The notes beneath the pieces were generated by a model. That model was not told the origin of the DNA. It saw only the letters and a list, made by a program, of their open reading frames with translations, and did no database searches. Positions 45,284 to 58,843 of a stretch of 64,000 bases of DNA are shown in pieces. The DNA is from Edaphobacter aggregans DSM 19364 (GTDB taxonomy: Bacteria; Acidobacteriota; Terriglobia; Terriglobales; Acidobacteriaceae): contig NZ_JQKI01000016.1 of NCBI RefSeq assembly GCF_000745965.1, positions 1 to 64,000 on the forward strand, written 5' to 3'. The position numbers and the translations under genes are program-made. The first letter of the stretch is position 1. Each line of letters starts with the position of its first letter.

Positions 45284-46171
45284 CGCCTCATGGACTCGGG
45301 CCGATGTGCGCGAAGGCAGCGGGCTCGAGAGCCAGTCGCGCATCGCGAGATTGCAGGTCTCCGGCATCTCTTCGAAGGGGATATGGCCGACGCCCGGCAG
45401 GACGACGAGCCGCGAACGACGCAGAGTCTGCTGCAACTGCTTGGCCGAGCTCAATCCGACGGTGCGGTCGCGGTCTCCCCAGATCAGCAGTGTCGGCTTC
45501 TCGGCCAGATTGACCAGTACCTCGCGCAGCTGGCCCATATCCAAGTACCATCCGCGCACGATGTTCAACACGTGATCGATCGTGCCGGGAACGCGTAGTC
45601 CGGCGGTGTAGCCATCCAGGGCATCGTCTGCCACGCGACGCGGATCTCCGTACATCCGGCTCAGCGCAGTCTTCTTGAGCATACGGGGCAGCCACGGAAT
45701 CTGCCGCGCCATCCAGATGCCGACCGGCGTCTGGTAGAAACTGATCAGCTGGCGTCCCAGGTCGCAGTAAGGATTCGCGGGGGCAAACAGAATCAGGCGC
45801 CTCACGCGCTGAGGATGCCGTGCCGCGAGCATCATGGCGATAGCGCCTCCATGGGAGTGCCCGGCGACGTCAGCCTCCTGCAATCCAAGCGCGTCCATGC
45901 AGGCGACCAGACGGTCTGCCGTGGCCTCAAGGCTCGCATCGGCCCCGAGAACCCGCTCCGACTCGCCCATGTTCAGAAGGTCGACCGCATAGACGTTCGC
46001 GTGGCGTGCCAGAAAGCTGATGTTCTGCCGCCAGTTCTGTGCCGAACCCACCAGTCCATGCAGCAGAAGCAGCGGCCGGCCGTTCCCGGCGCGCTGGTAG
46101 TGCAGCCTGACTCCCCTGACCGTGACAAACGCCTCTTCGAGCTCGGTCAGTCTTTCAGTACGCATCCGCAT
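45203..46171 (-). CDS. Alpha/beta hydrolase
   Basis: About 320 residues. HG motif LLLLHGLVGSAQNW, nucleophile elbow GHSHGGAI, acid in GDRDRTVGL, and His in PGVGHIPFEE. The start is uncertain (ATG near 46171 or 46165 preceded by GGAGAG; the longest frame starts at 46189). The last 35 residues are beyond the usual fold and are the part that overlaps the convergent gene. Likely an esterase or haloperoxidase-like enzyme. Confidence 0.87.
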   Translation of the reverse strand: MRMRTERLTELEEAFVTVRGVRLHYQRAGNGRPLLLLHGLVGSAQNWRQNISFLARHANVYAVDLLNMGESERVLGADASLEATADRLVACMDALGLQEADVAGHSHGGAIAMMLAARHPQRVRRLILFAPANPYCDLGRQLISFYQTPVGIWMARQIPWLPRMLKKTALSRMYGDPRRVADDALDGYTAGLRVPGTIDHVLNIVRGWYLDMGQLREVLVNLAEKPTLLIWGDRDRTVGLSSAKQLQQTLRRSRLVVLPGVGHIPFEEMPETCNLAMRDWLSSPLPSRTSARVHEALAFTQPERVFQPLPHGGLHTVELRPR

Positions 46172-46189
46172 CTCTCCCCAACCCTCCAA

Positions 46190-46439
46190 AGGAGTATGTT
46201 ACAGGAAGATTAATTCAGCGCTGCTCAATTTATGTTGCAAACCGACCTGTATTAGGAGGAAGCTGGAAGGTGCACGTGTAACCAGTAAATTTCGGTAAAT
46301 GCAAGCGCTCCACGCATTTGAATTATGGAACCGCCTATGATTTTTCATAGGTCGTTGTAACCTTAATGAGTGCAAACCCTGAATGTACCTATCTCGGTGG
46401 TTTGGCATGCGATGTGCTCCGCTAACCCTGACGGAAAAG
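46190..46439. promoter_or_regulatory. Leader of the sensor-kinase gene with candidate sigma54 promoter
   Basis: An inverted repeat CCTATGA-TTTT-TCATAGG lies at 46334-46351. Further on, TGGCAT-GCGAT-GTGCT (46403-46418) matches the -24/-12 sigma54 pattern with GG and GC 12 bases apart; it has two mismatches to TGGCAC-N5-TTGCW. Transcription would start near 46429, supporting the ATG at 46440, which has GGAAAAG before it. Tentative. Confidence 0.35.
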
Positions 46440-50862
<4,423 letters not shown>

Positions 50863-50865
50863 TAC

Positions 50866-51942
50866 CTACAACTCCGGCTGAATCACAATCTTCATTGAGT
50901 CCGGCTGCGGATTCGACGCCAGATCGATCGCTGCAACCGCATCTTCAATCGAGAAGCGGTGCGAGATCAGCTGCGTCAGGTCAAAGCCCATGCCGTAGCC
51001 GTTCAATACCAACTGCGCCACCTCGTCGTTGATCGCGACCGACGAGCTGTACGACCCCATCAGTGTCTTCTCATCCATGCACACGGCCGCCGGATCGAAG
51101 GGCGCCTCGCCGTGCTGCGTCGCCGCAAATAGCATCACGCGCCCGCCGGGCCGGATGGCATTCATCGCCAGCGTAATCAGCGCATTCCCGCCCACCGCAA
51201 CCAGCGCGACATCAGTTCCGCGCCCGTCCGTCGCTGCCTTCGCGGCGGCCACCACATCACCGCGCGCGTCCAGCGGACGATCGAGCCCGAACTTCGCCGC
51301 TACCGCGTGTCTCTCCCCGTACAGATCGCTCGTCAGCACGGTTGCGCCAGTTCGCTTCGCCAGCGCGGCCAGCAAAATCCCAATCGGACCCTGCCCAATC
51401 ACCAGCACGGTCTCGTCAGGCTCAAGCGCGAGCATCTCGACGGCCTTGTAGCACGTGTTCACCGGCTCGATAAACGCGGCCTGCTCGAACGGGACGCCGT
51501 CGGGAATCTTCACCAGCCCCTTGCGCACGATCCAATCCATCACGCGGATGTACTCAGCGAAGCCGCCGCCCGAGGGCATAAACGCCGCTGTACAACCGAC
51601 CTTCTTGTAGGTCTCGCACTGCGCGAAGGTCTGCTTGCGGCAGTAGTAGCACTCGCCGCAGGGAATGTGGTGATACGCCATCACGCGGTCGCCAATCGCA
51701 AAGTCGGTAACGCCCCCGCCCACCGCGGCGATCGTGCCGGCCATCTCATGCCCGAAGACACGCGGTGCCGAGTGCGACCCTGTATGAATCTTCTTCAAGT
51801 CCGTCCCGCAGATCCCGCAGGTGTGGATCTTCACCAGCACCTCTCCCGGCCCGATCTCCGGCACGGGAATCGTCTCCACGCGCACATCATTCACGCCGCG
51901 ATACACCGCCGCACGCATCGTCTTCGGCACTTCCATCATCAA
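50866..51942 (-). CDS. Zinc-dependent alcohol dehydrogenase in the hopanoid operon
   Basis: A 358-residue MDR with catalytic-zinc ligands (TCGICGTDLKKIH, FGHEMAGTI), structural zinc cysteines (PCGECYYCRKQTFAQC), and the NAD-binding VLVIGQGPIGIL. It overlaps hpnG by four bases (ATGA) and ends the operon. The sequence is of the sorbitol/threonine-dehydrogenase type. In the hopanoid pathway the enzyme that converts ribosylhopane (an aldose) to the open-chain tetrol (bacteriohopanetetrol) has remained ill-defined, and an aldose reductase of this kind is a reasonable candidate. That role is my inference from location and chemistry. Confidence 0.9.
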   Translation of the reverse strand: MMMEVPKTMRAAVYRGVNDVRVETIPVPEIGPGEVLVKIHTCGICGTDLKKIHTGSHSAPRVFGHEMAGTIAAVGGGVTDFAIGDRVMAYHHIPCGECYYCRKQTFAQCETYKKVGCTAAFMPSGGGFAEYIRVMDWIVRKGLVKIPDGVPFEQAAFIEPVNTCYKAVEMLALEPDETVLVIGQGPIGILLAALAKRTGATVLTSDLYGERHAVAAKFGLDRPLDARGDVVAAAKAATDGRGTDVALVAVGGNALITLAMNAIRPGGRVMLFAATQHGEAPFDPAAVCMDEKTLMGSYSSSVAINDEVAQLVLNGYGMGFDLTQLISHRFSIEDAVAAIDLASNPQPDSMKIVIQPEL

Positions 51943-52655
51943 ACCGCTCCCGTTCTGTTGGCGCCCGCCGCGTCTTTATCCACCAGGAATCTGTTCACGC
52001 TCTCCGCGATCGCCTTCGCCCCCGCAGAACTGTTACTTCCCAGCGCCAGCAGTGATCCCCACAACTGCGGCCGCACAGCAACATGCGCAAGAAATGGCAG
52101 CAACTGCATCTGTCCCTGCCCATCGATGAATGGGTTCAGATCAGGCAACGTCGCGTCCTGCGTATCCGAGACCGCCTTGAAGCAGATCACCGGAACGCCG
52201 CGCATCTGCGCCAGCCGCGCCACCGCAGCGGCCTCCATATCGACCATCGCCGCGCCGTAGGTCTCACGCAGCCGCTGCTTCTCCTGCGCGCCCGCAACCT
52301 GCACCGTTGTTACTAAACGGAGCCTGCGCGCTCCATCCGCAAGCAGGAACCGCTCGCCCGTCTGCGCATCGATGATCTCGGACGGAATGTAGCACTGCCC
52401 TGGCTTCACGATTGCATCGAGCGCCCCCACCCAGCCGACGGAAACCAGCAGATCCAGCGCACCCAGAAACTCCGCAGCCGCAACACTGCGCGTCGCCGCT
52501 GCAACACCCATGCCACCGGCGACTGCAATCAGTTCGTCTTCGCCGCAAATAGTTGTCCACACCGAGATTCCCTTCACGCCGGAACGCTGCCGCTGCCATC
52601 CGCGCACCAGCGGCTTCAGCTCTCCGGGCAGTGCAGCGATGATGCCGATCCTCAT
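51939..52655 (-). CDS. hpnG: Hopanoid-associated nucleoside phosphorylase HpnG
   Basis: A 238-residue nucleosidase/phosphorylase-fold protein: IGIIAALPGELKPLV, VAGGMGVAAATRSVAAAEFLGALDLLVSVGWVGAL, and VDMEAAAVARLAQMRGVPVICFKAVSDTQDA with the conserved Glu and Asp. The family member in hopanoid clusters removes adenine from adenosylhopane, giving (phospho)ribosylhopane. It overlaps hpnA and the dehydrogenase by four bases on each side, which implies a common transcript. Confidence 0.9.
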   Translation of the reverse strand: MRIGIIAALPGELKPLVRGWQRQRSGVKGISVWTTICGEDELIAVAGGMGVAAATRSVAAAEFLGALDLLVSVGWVGALDAIVKPGQCYIPSEIIDAQTGERFLLADGARRLRLVTTVQVAGAQEKQRLRETYGAAMVDMEAAAVARLAQMRGVPVICFKAVSDTQDATLPDLNPFIDGQGQMQLLPFLAHVAVRPQLWGSLLALGSNSSAGAKAIAESVNRFLVDKDAAGANRTGAV

Positions 52656-53662
52656 GCCTTCGGCCCGCCGTACGCAGGTGCGTATCCGTGCTCGACGAAC
52701 CAGTCGATCGCCGCCCGCAACGAGTTGTAGATCGGCAGCACCCTGAAGCCAAGCTCGAGCTCCGCCCTGGCGGACGAGGCAAACATCATCTTCTTTCCCA
52801 TCCGCACCGCCTCGACTGTCGCGCGCGGCTCCTTGCCGCGCAGCCTTCCCGTGATGGTCTCGTCGAAGAACGCGAACCCCATCGCAACGGAGTGTGGCAC
52901 CTTCATTGTCGGCGAGGGCAGCCCCGTAATCGTCGACATCCGATCGAGGATCTGCTTCAGCGTCAGATTCTCTCCGCCCAGGATGTAGCGCTCTCCCGGC
53001 GTCCCACGCTCCAGCGCCACCACATGCATCCGCGCTACTTCATCGACATCGACGAGATTCAACCCTGTATCGACGTACGCCGGAAATTTGCGATTGAGGA
53101 AGTCGACGATGATCCTCCCCGTCGGCGTAGGCTTCGCATCGCCCGGCCCGATCGGCGTCGTGGGATTGAGGATCATCACGTGCTGCCCCGCCTGCGCCGC
53201 CTTGATCGCCTCCTGCTCGCCGAGAAACTTCGATCGCTTGTAGTGCCCGATCATGTCGCCCAACCCGACCGGCGTGTCCTCGTTCACGATCGTCCCATCT
53301 GACCTGAACCCCATCGTCGCGACGCTCGACGTGTACACCACCCGCTGCACACCCGCCTCACGCGCCATCCCCAACAACTCGCGCGTGCCGTCGACGTTGG
53401 CCGCATACATCTCACGCGGCTCGCGCACCCACAGCCTGTAATCGGCGGCCACATGAACAAGCGCATCGCATCCTTCAAGCGCTGAGCGTAGCGACGAAGG
53501 CTCGCGCAGATCGCCGACCACCGTCTCCGCATTCAGCCCGGCCAGTGCTTCCAGGCGGCTCGTCTTGCGAGTGAGCACACGCAGCGAAGCGCCCTCAGCG
53601 GCGTACCTGCGAGCCACATGGGCGCCCACGAAGCCTGTCGCTCCCGTGATGAATACGCGCAC
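52652..53662 (-). CDS. hpnA: Hopanoid-associated sugar epimerase-like protein HpnA
   Basis: A 336-residue extended SDR: FITGATGFVGAHVARRYA for NAD(P), RYS-type catalytic triad with YTSSVATMG and YKRSK, and LNPTTPIGPGDAKPTPTG. The motifs are intact. HpnA proteins occur in most hopanoid clusters; the reaction remains uncertain. Coupled to hpnG by four-base overlap. Confidence 0.9.
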   Translation of the reverse strand: MRVFITGATGFVGAHVARRYAAEGASLRVLTRKTSRLEALAGLNAETVVGDLREPSSLRSALEGCDALVHVAADYRLWVREPREMYAANVDGTRELLGMAREAGVQRVVYTSSVATMGFRSDGTIVNEDTPVGLGDMIGHYKRSKFLGEQEAIKAAQAGQHVMILNPTTPIGPGDAKPTPTGRIIVDFLNRKFPAYVDTGLNLVDVDEVARMHVVALERGTPGERYILGGENLTLKQILDRMSTITGLPSPTMKVPHSVAMGFAFFDETITGRLRGKEPRATVEAVRMGKKMMFASSARAELELGFRVLPIYNSLRAAIDWFVEHGYAPAYGGPKA

Positions 53663-53733
53663 TGTCGATCGTTCCTTTGTGCAGGAAAATTCTTAACCAG
53701 CTGCCAACTCAGCTTCCCAGCTTGTCCGGCGTT

Positions 53734-54180
53734 CTACTCCAGCTTCTCCGGCTCAATCTGGATGTTCTTCTCGCCGGCCGCCTTCTTCTCCCAGTACTTC
53801 TTCACCCAGGCCTCGAAGGTCTTGCCGGCCGCGGTATCGCGCCCCGTGAAGGCCAGCGCGGCGATGTCGGCGTAGCTGACGTTCACCTTGGTCTTCGCGT
53901 TTGTCGGAATGACCCGCACAAACGAGTCCGCAAGCGACGCCCCCGAGCGCCGGTCGAAGAGGTAGCCCTCGACCTTCTCGCCGTTCTTCAGAGTGATCGT
54001 CACATCGCCGCGATAATCGAACGCCTTCTCCAGCGCCTCGCGAACCTCGGCCTCCGACGCGAGTGACGGAATCCAGCCTTCGAGTTTCTCCTTCTCGCGG
54101 CCCGCAATAGTCTCGATCTCATCGGCGTTCTGCTGCCGCAGTTGCTGGATCTTCAGATGTTCTTGCTGCTCCGTTGCCAT
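53734..54180 (-). CDS. Unknown protein inside the hopanoid operon
   Basis: About 148 residues from the ATG at 54180, which lies five bases beyond the hpnH stop, so the genes are tightly coupled. Helical and charged N-terminal half (HLKIQQLRQQNADEI, EVREALEKAFDYRG), then a beta-rich stretch (DVTITLKNGEKVEGYLFDRR, KVNVSYADIAALAFTGRDTA), and a basic helix (FEAWVKKYWEKKA). The beta part could be a small barrel. No signal peptide. Not recognised as a named family; its operon position suggests a part in hopanoid synthesis or membrane placement. Confidence 0.75.
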   Translation of the reverse strand: MATEQQEHLKIQQLRQQNADEIETIAGREKEKLEGWIPSLASEAEVREALEKAFDYRGDVTITLKNGEKVEGYLFDRRSGASLADSFVRVIPTNAKTKVNVSYADIAALAFTGRDTAAGKTFEAWVKKYWEKKAAGEKNIQIEPEKLE

Positions 54181-54185
54181 GGTCG

Positions 54186-55316
54186 TTAGTCTCCCGAGAC
54201 CGGCTGCAGTTGATCGTTGCTCGCGCTCCGGATCTGCACCAGCGGCATCGCATGCGCCGGCTTCCACTCATTCAGCAGCTTCTCCGCTTCAGCGTCCGGA
54301 TAGAGCGACGGCAACATGTACCTCTTCGCCGTCTCAATGAAGCCCTTCAGCGAGCCGAAGTTGTAGTCCACCGCCGAGGCCTCATGCCCCGAGTGCACCA
54401 TGCAGTTCGCACACTGCGGATTGCCGCTCTTTGCGCCGTAGTTGTCCCAGTTGGTCGCCTCCATAAGCTCCTGGAACGAGTCGGCGTAGCCGTCCTGCAG
54501 GAGGTAGCAGGGTTTCTGCCAGCCGAAGATCGAGAACGTCGGCATGCCCCACGGCGTGCACTCGAAGTTTCGCTTGCCCATCAGAAACTCCGCAAACAGC
54601 GGGTGCGTGTTGAACTCCCACGACTTCTTGCGGTTCGAAAGAATCGCGCGGAAGAGCCGGCGCGATTTCGCCTTGCCCAGAAAGTGGTTTTGGTCCGGAG
54701 CCTTGTCATACGTGTAGCCCGGCGACACCATCATGCTCTCAACGCCAGCCGCCATCAGCTGGTCAAAGTGCCGGCGCACGCTATTCGGGTCGGCTCCGTC
54801 AAACAACGTCGTGTTCGTCGTCACGCGGAAGCCCGCAGCCACCGCGGCGCGAATACCTTCCATCGCAATGTCGTGTCCGCCCTCGCGGCATACCGAGAAG
54901 TCGTGATGCTCTTTCTCGCCGTCAACGTGCACCGAGAACGAGAGATACTTCGAAGGCTTGAAGAAGTGCAGCTTCTCTTTGAGCAGCAGAGCGTTCGTGC
55001 ACATGTAGACGTACTTCTTGCGAGCTACCAGTCCGGCGACGATCTCCGGCATGTGCGGGTGCAGCAGCGGCTCGCCGCCGGGGATCGAGACCATCGGCGC
55101 CCCGCACTCCTCTACCGCCTTGAAGCACTCCTCAGGGGTGAGCTCGGACTTCAGGATGTGCGCCGGATACTGAATCTTGCCGCAACCCGCGCAGGCAAGG
55201 TTGCAGCGAAAGAGCGGCTCGAGCATCAGCACCAGCGGGTAGCGCTTCCGCCCCGAGAGCTTCTGCTTCAATACGTACGTTGCGACCGTCCAGGCCTGTG
55301 AAACCGGTACCGCCAT
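54186..55316 (-). CDS. hpnH: Radical SAM adenosyl-hopene synthase HpnH
   Basis: A 376-residue radical SAM enzyme. The 4Fe-4S-binding cysteines are in CNLACAGCGKIQYP (CxxxCxxC) preceded by LVLMLEPLFRCN, followed by SIPGGEPLLHPHMPEI and CTNALLLKEKL. The C-terminal part carries more cysteines (CYLLQDGY, CANCMVHSGHEASA). It joins a 5'-deoxyadenosyl radical to hopene (diploptene), the first side-chain step for extended hopanoids. It starts 27 bases after the shc stop. Confidence 0.96.
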   Translation of the reverse strand: MAVPVSQAWTVATYVLKQKLSGRKRYPLVLMLEPLFRCNLACAGCGKIQYPAHILKSELTPEECFKAVEECGAPMVSIPGGEPLLHPHMPEIVAGLVARKKYVYMCTNALLLKEKLHFFKPSKYLSFSVHVDGEKEHHDFSVCREGGHDIAMEGIRAAVAAGFRVTTNTTLFDGADPNSVRRHFDQLMAAGVESMMVSPGYTYDKAPDQNHFLGKAKSRRLFRAILSNRKKSWEFNTHPLFAEFLMGKRNFECTPWGMPTFSIFGWQKPCYLLQDGYADSFQELMEATNWDNYGAKSGNPQCANCMVHSGHEASAVDYNFGSLKGFIETAKRYMLPSLYPDAEAEKLLNEWKPAHAMPLVQIRSASNDQLQPVSGD

Positions 55317-55343
55317 TCGGAGGTTCCTCCAGAAAAAAGTCTG

Positions 55344-57380
55344 TTAAGCGACAGCCTCTTCGGCTGCCTCGCGCATCATCGCGCGCTCGTATGTCGTCAA
55401 AGCCAGCAGCGGGAAGTACTGCTTGTACAGGTGATACCCCAGATAAAAGACGCGCGGGAAGCCTGTTCCGGTGTAATAACTTTCGCCGTTGCGTCCGGGA
55501 ACCAGCTCGTCCCAGCTTCCATCCTTGTGCTGCCGCTCGATCAGCCAGCGAACGCCCTTGGCCACCGAGTCAGACCGCGTATCCCCGGCTGCCAGCAACC
55601 CAAGAACCGCCCACGCGGTCTGCGACGGCGTGCTCGGCCCGATGCCGCGCTGGTTGGGGTCGTCGTAGGTCCCGCAGGTCTCGCCCCAGCCGCCGTCGGT
55701 GTTCTGCACCATGCGGATCCACTCGGCAGCCTGCTGAATGGCGGGTTCGTGGTTCCACATCCCCATGGCCTCAAGGCCGCGCAGCACCAGGAAGGTGCCG
55801 TACAGGTAGTTCACGCCCCAGCGGCCGAACCAACTTCCGTCCGGTTCCTGTTCCTTCAGGATGAACTGCACCGCCTTCTCCACGCGCGGGTCCTTGCGGG
55901 TGTAGCCATACTGCGCAAGCATCTCGAGCATGCGGCCCGTGATATCAACCGTCGGTGGGTCCAGCATCGCGTTGTGGTCGGCGAACGGGATGTACTGAAA
56001 GATCATCTTCGTGTTGTCTTTATCGAAGCTGGCCCAGCCGCCGTTCTTGCACTGCATCGCCCAGACCCAGTGGATAGCGCGTTGGCAGACCTCGTACTGG
56101 TAGCGCTCACGCGGATTCTCCACGCAGTTCAGCGCCATCAGAACCTGGCCCGTATCATCTACATCCGGGTAAAACTCATTGTTGAACTCGAAGTACCATC
56201 CGCCCGGCTCAACATTCTTGACCTTTTCGGCCCAGTCGCCCTTGGTCCGGACCTCCTTCGAGATAATCCAGTCCGCGGCCTTCAGCAGACGTGGGTCGTT
56301 GCGGCTCACTCCGGCCTCGCCTAGCGCATACATCGCCTGCGCGGTGTCCCACACCGGCGGGAAGCATGGCTGCATCCGGAAGGTCGGCGTCGGGTAGTCC
56401 GGCGTTCCCTCCGGGCAGTCGATGCCCAGTTTCTCGAACTCGTCCATCGCGCGAATCATCTGCGGGTCGTCGAACGAGTAGTCCAGGCACCGCAGCGCAA
56501 CGATCGAGTTCAGCATCGCCGGATAGATCGCGCCCAGGCCGTCGGACTTTTCGAAGCGCTCCAGCATCCACTCCTTCGCCCGACGGATCGCCATCTTGCG
56601 CAGCGGACGAATGTGCACGCGCTCAAACCAGTGCACCATCCGGTCGGTCAAGAGGAAGAAGTTCCGCCAGCTGATCAGGCTCTTCCTGTCCCACCTAAGG
56701 TGAAGGTTCGCGTTCTGACGCCCACCGACGAACAACTCCTCGATGCCCTGCTCGGCCGAAAGCTTCTTGAACGGCTTCTTGGCGTAGATGATCGACAGCG
56801 GAACCAAAATGCCGCGCGACCACGACGAGATCTCGTAGATGTTGAAGTAGAACCAGTTGGGAAACAGAACGATCTCCGGCGGAACCGCCGGCACCGCGTT
56901 GTAGTCGTACTGGCCCAGCGCGCACAGGTAGATCTTCGTGAAGGTGTTGCACTCCGTCACGCCGCCGTTGGCCAGAACCCACTCGCGCGCCTTCACCAGG
57001 ACCGGGTGATCCTTCGACCAGCCCATCAGCTTCAGCGCCAGGTAGGACTTCACGCCGTAGTTGATGTTCGATGGCCCGCCAGGATTGAGGCTCCACCCGC
57101 CGTCCTCGTTCTGATGACGCAGAATCTCGTTCAGCGCCCGCTGCATCTTGCCCGGCTCGCCGGTCCCCAACAGCGTATGCATGAAGATGTAATCCGCCTC
57201 GAGCATCACGTCTGCTTCGAGTTCACCGCACCAGTAGCCGTCTTCGTGCTGCTGGCCCAGCAGCCAATCCTTGGCACGCCGGATCCCCTCGGACACCTTG
57301 TCCAGACCCAGGTCCAGCCGGCCGAAGCGCGGCTGCGCGGGTTGGGTCAGCGTCTTCGGGTTACTTGAAATTTTGCTCAT
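55344..57380 (-). CDS. shc: Squalene-hopene cyclase
   Basis: A 678-residue terpene cyclase with several QW motifs (such as QEPDGSWFGRWGVNYLYGT and QTAWAVLGLLAAGD) and the catalytic DVDDTGQ, the DxDD acid motif that protonates squalene. Acidic second signature and C-terminal YTGTGFPRVFYLGYHLY are typical. It forms hopene and hopanol at the membrane. Follows ispH by 45 bases and is the second gene of the operon. Confidence 0.97.
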   Translation of the reverse strand: MSKISSNPKTLTQPAQPRFGRLDLGLDKVSEGIRRAKDWLLGQQHEDGYWCGELEADVMLEADYIFMHTLLGTGEPGKMQRALNEILRHQNEDGGWSLNPGGPSNINYGVKSYLALKLMGWSKDHPVLVKAREWVLANGGVTECNTFTKIYLCALGQYDYNAVPAVPPEIVLFPNWFYFNIYEISSWSRGILVPLSIIYAKKPFKKLSAEQGIEELFVGGRQNANLHLRWDRKSLISWRNFFLLTDRMVHWFERVHIRPLRKMAIRRAKEWMLERFEKSDGLGAIYPAMLNSIVALRCLDYSFDDPQMIRAMDEFEKLGIDCPEGTPDYPTPTFRMQPCFPPVWDTAQAMYALGEAGVSRNDPRLLKAADWIISKEVRTKGDWAEKVKNVEPGGWYFEFNNEFYPDVDDTGQVLMALNCVENPRERYQYEVCQRAIHWVWAMQCKNGGWASFDKDNTKMIFQYIPFADHNAMLDPPTVDITGRMLEMLAQYGYTRKDPRVEKAVQFILKEQEPDGSWFGRWGVNYLYGTFLVLRGLEAMGMWNHEPAIQQAAEWIRMVQNTDGGWGETCGTYDDPNQRGIGPSTPSQTAWAVLGLLAAGDTRSDSVAKGVRWLIERQHKDGSWDELVPGRNGESYYTGTGFPRVFYLGYHLYKQYFPLLALTTYERAMMREAAEEAVA

Positions 57381-57425
57381 CTACTGCTGACTCTCTCGGT
57401 CTTACGTTGTTCGCGACTTCCCAAG

Positions 57426-58439
57426 CTACCGGGAAGCCGCAGGAGCAGACTGAATCGCCTGCACGATCTCAGGTGGCAAGCCAAAACGCACATTTTCGGG
57501 CATCACCTCGACCTCATCGACCGAGCCGTACCCCTTCGTCTGCAGATAGCCAACTACGTCCTGCACCAGAACCTCAGGCGCCGAAGCACCGGCGGTCACT
57601 GCCACGGTATCCACGCCGTCCAGCCACTCCGACTGGATGTCCTCAGCCTTGTCGATCAGGAAGGAGCTCGTCCCAAGATTCTGCGAGACCTCCACCAGAC
57701 GGTTTGAGTTCGAGCTGTTGCGCGACCCCACCACCAGCACCACATCCGCACCATGGGCAACGTTCTTCACCGCCGTCTGGCGGTTCTCCGTCGCATAGCA
57801 GATGTCCTGCGCGTGCGGCCCCACGATGTTGGGGAACTTCTTCTTCAGCGCATCGATCATGTACTTCGCCTCGTCCAGCGAGAGCGTCGTCTGCGTCAGG
57901 TACGCCACCTTGTCCGGGTCCGGAACCACCAGCGCCTCAACCTCTTCCACCGTCGAGACGACCTGGGTCACCTCCGGGGCCTCACCCTGAGTCCCCTCCA
58001 CCTCTTCGTGATCGCGATGCCCAACGAGCACAAGCGAATAGCCTTGCTTGGCGAACTTGATCGCCTCCACGTGAACCTTTGTCACCAGCGGACAGGTCGC
58101 GTCGATCACCTTCAGCCCGCGCTCCTTCGCCCTCTGCCGCACCGCCGGCGAGACGCCGTGCGCCGAGTAGATCACCCGCGCGCCCTCCGGAACTTCGTCC
58201 AGCTCGTTCACAAAGATCGCGCCCTTCTTCGCCAGGTCGTTGACGACATAGCTGTTATGCACAATCTCTTTGCGGACGTAGATCGGCGCGCCAAAGGTCT
58301 CAAGCGCGATCCGGACGATATCGATCGCCCGAACCACACCGGCACAGAAGCCGCGGGGCTTAAGAAGGAGGACGCGTTTGGTTGAGGTGGAAGGGCCGCT
58401 TTCTGTTACAGCAGCATGATCAAGGGTCGTAGTAGTCAC
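57426..58439 (-). CDS. ispH: 4-hydroxy-3-methylbut-2-enyl diphosphate reductase
   Basis: A 337-residue iron-sulfur enzyme with the three cluster cysteines in PRGFCAGVVRAID, IDATCPLVTKVH and DICYATENRQTA, plus NSSNSNRLVEV and TAGASAPEVLV. Last step of the MEP pathway, giving IPP and DMAPP. First gene of the hopanoid operon, so precursor supply and hopanoid synthesis are probably linked. The start codon ATG at 58439 has no strong ribosome-binding site nearby. Confidence 0.96.
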   Translation of the reverse strand: MTTTTLDHAAVTESGPSTSTKRVLLLKPRGFCAGVVRAIDIVRIALETFGAPIYVRKEIVHNSYVVNDLAKKGAIFVNELDEVPEGARVIYSAHGVSPAVRQRAKERGLKVIDATCPLVTKVHVEAIKFAKQGYSLVLVGHRDHEEVEGTQGEAPEVTQVVSTVEEVEALVVPDPDKVAYLTQTTLSLDEAKYMIDALKKKFPNIVGPHAQDICYATENRQTAVKNVAHGADVVLVVGSRNSSNSNRLVEVSQNLGTSSFLIDKAEDIQSEWLDGVDTVAVTAGASAPEVLVQDVVGYLQTKGYGSVDEVEVMPENVRFGLPPEIVQAIQSAPAASR

Positions 58440-58602
58440 CTATCCAGTATATCGTGTCCGGTGGGTAAATTCCCTAAAATGGGAACCTTGGCTGGTGCGC
58501 ATATAATAGTGTTTCCTTGACGCACGAAAGGCCTTCTGATATAGGCACTTACTGCCGTGGCGACTAGGCCTCACGTCGACGCTTCAGCCGCATCCGAGCC
58601 GT

Positions 58603-58752
58603 CTATCCTGCGCACTCCGGATGCCCGCACAAGCACTTCAGCGTCATGAATTTTTTCGAGTCCTCGCACTGGGTCGAACAGTACTTGCTTCCGGGCTGCG
58701 CCATGCAACTGCAGCCCTCCTTCGCGCACTTCTGGGGAGTCGATGTCGTCAT
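58603..58752 (-). CDS. Small metallothionein-like protein, 49 residues
   Basis: A complete ORF from ATG (58750-58752) to TAG (58603-58605). It has nine cysteines and one His near the C-terminus: C-x4-C-x-C in CAKEGCSC, then GSKYCSTQC and KCLCGHPEC. This resembles SmtA-type bacterial metallothioneins in Cys spacing, the YC-S-xx-C segment and the CGH-xx-C end. It should bind zinc, cadmium or copper. It stands between ispH and recN, all on the minus strand. Confidence rests on pattern, not on an alignment. Confidence 0.75.
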   Translation of the reverse strand: MTTSTPQKCAKEGCSCMAQPGSKYCSTQCEDSKKFMTLKCLCGHPECAG

Positions 58753-58843
58753 CGCGAAGGCCCCTCCCAAAAGGCCTTTTAGCCTTACTCGGATGCAGCT
58801 CGCACGACGCGGGATGTGCGCCCCTTCACTGCCTCCTCGGGCC

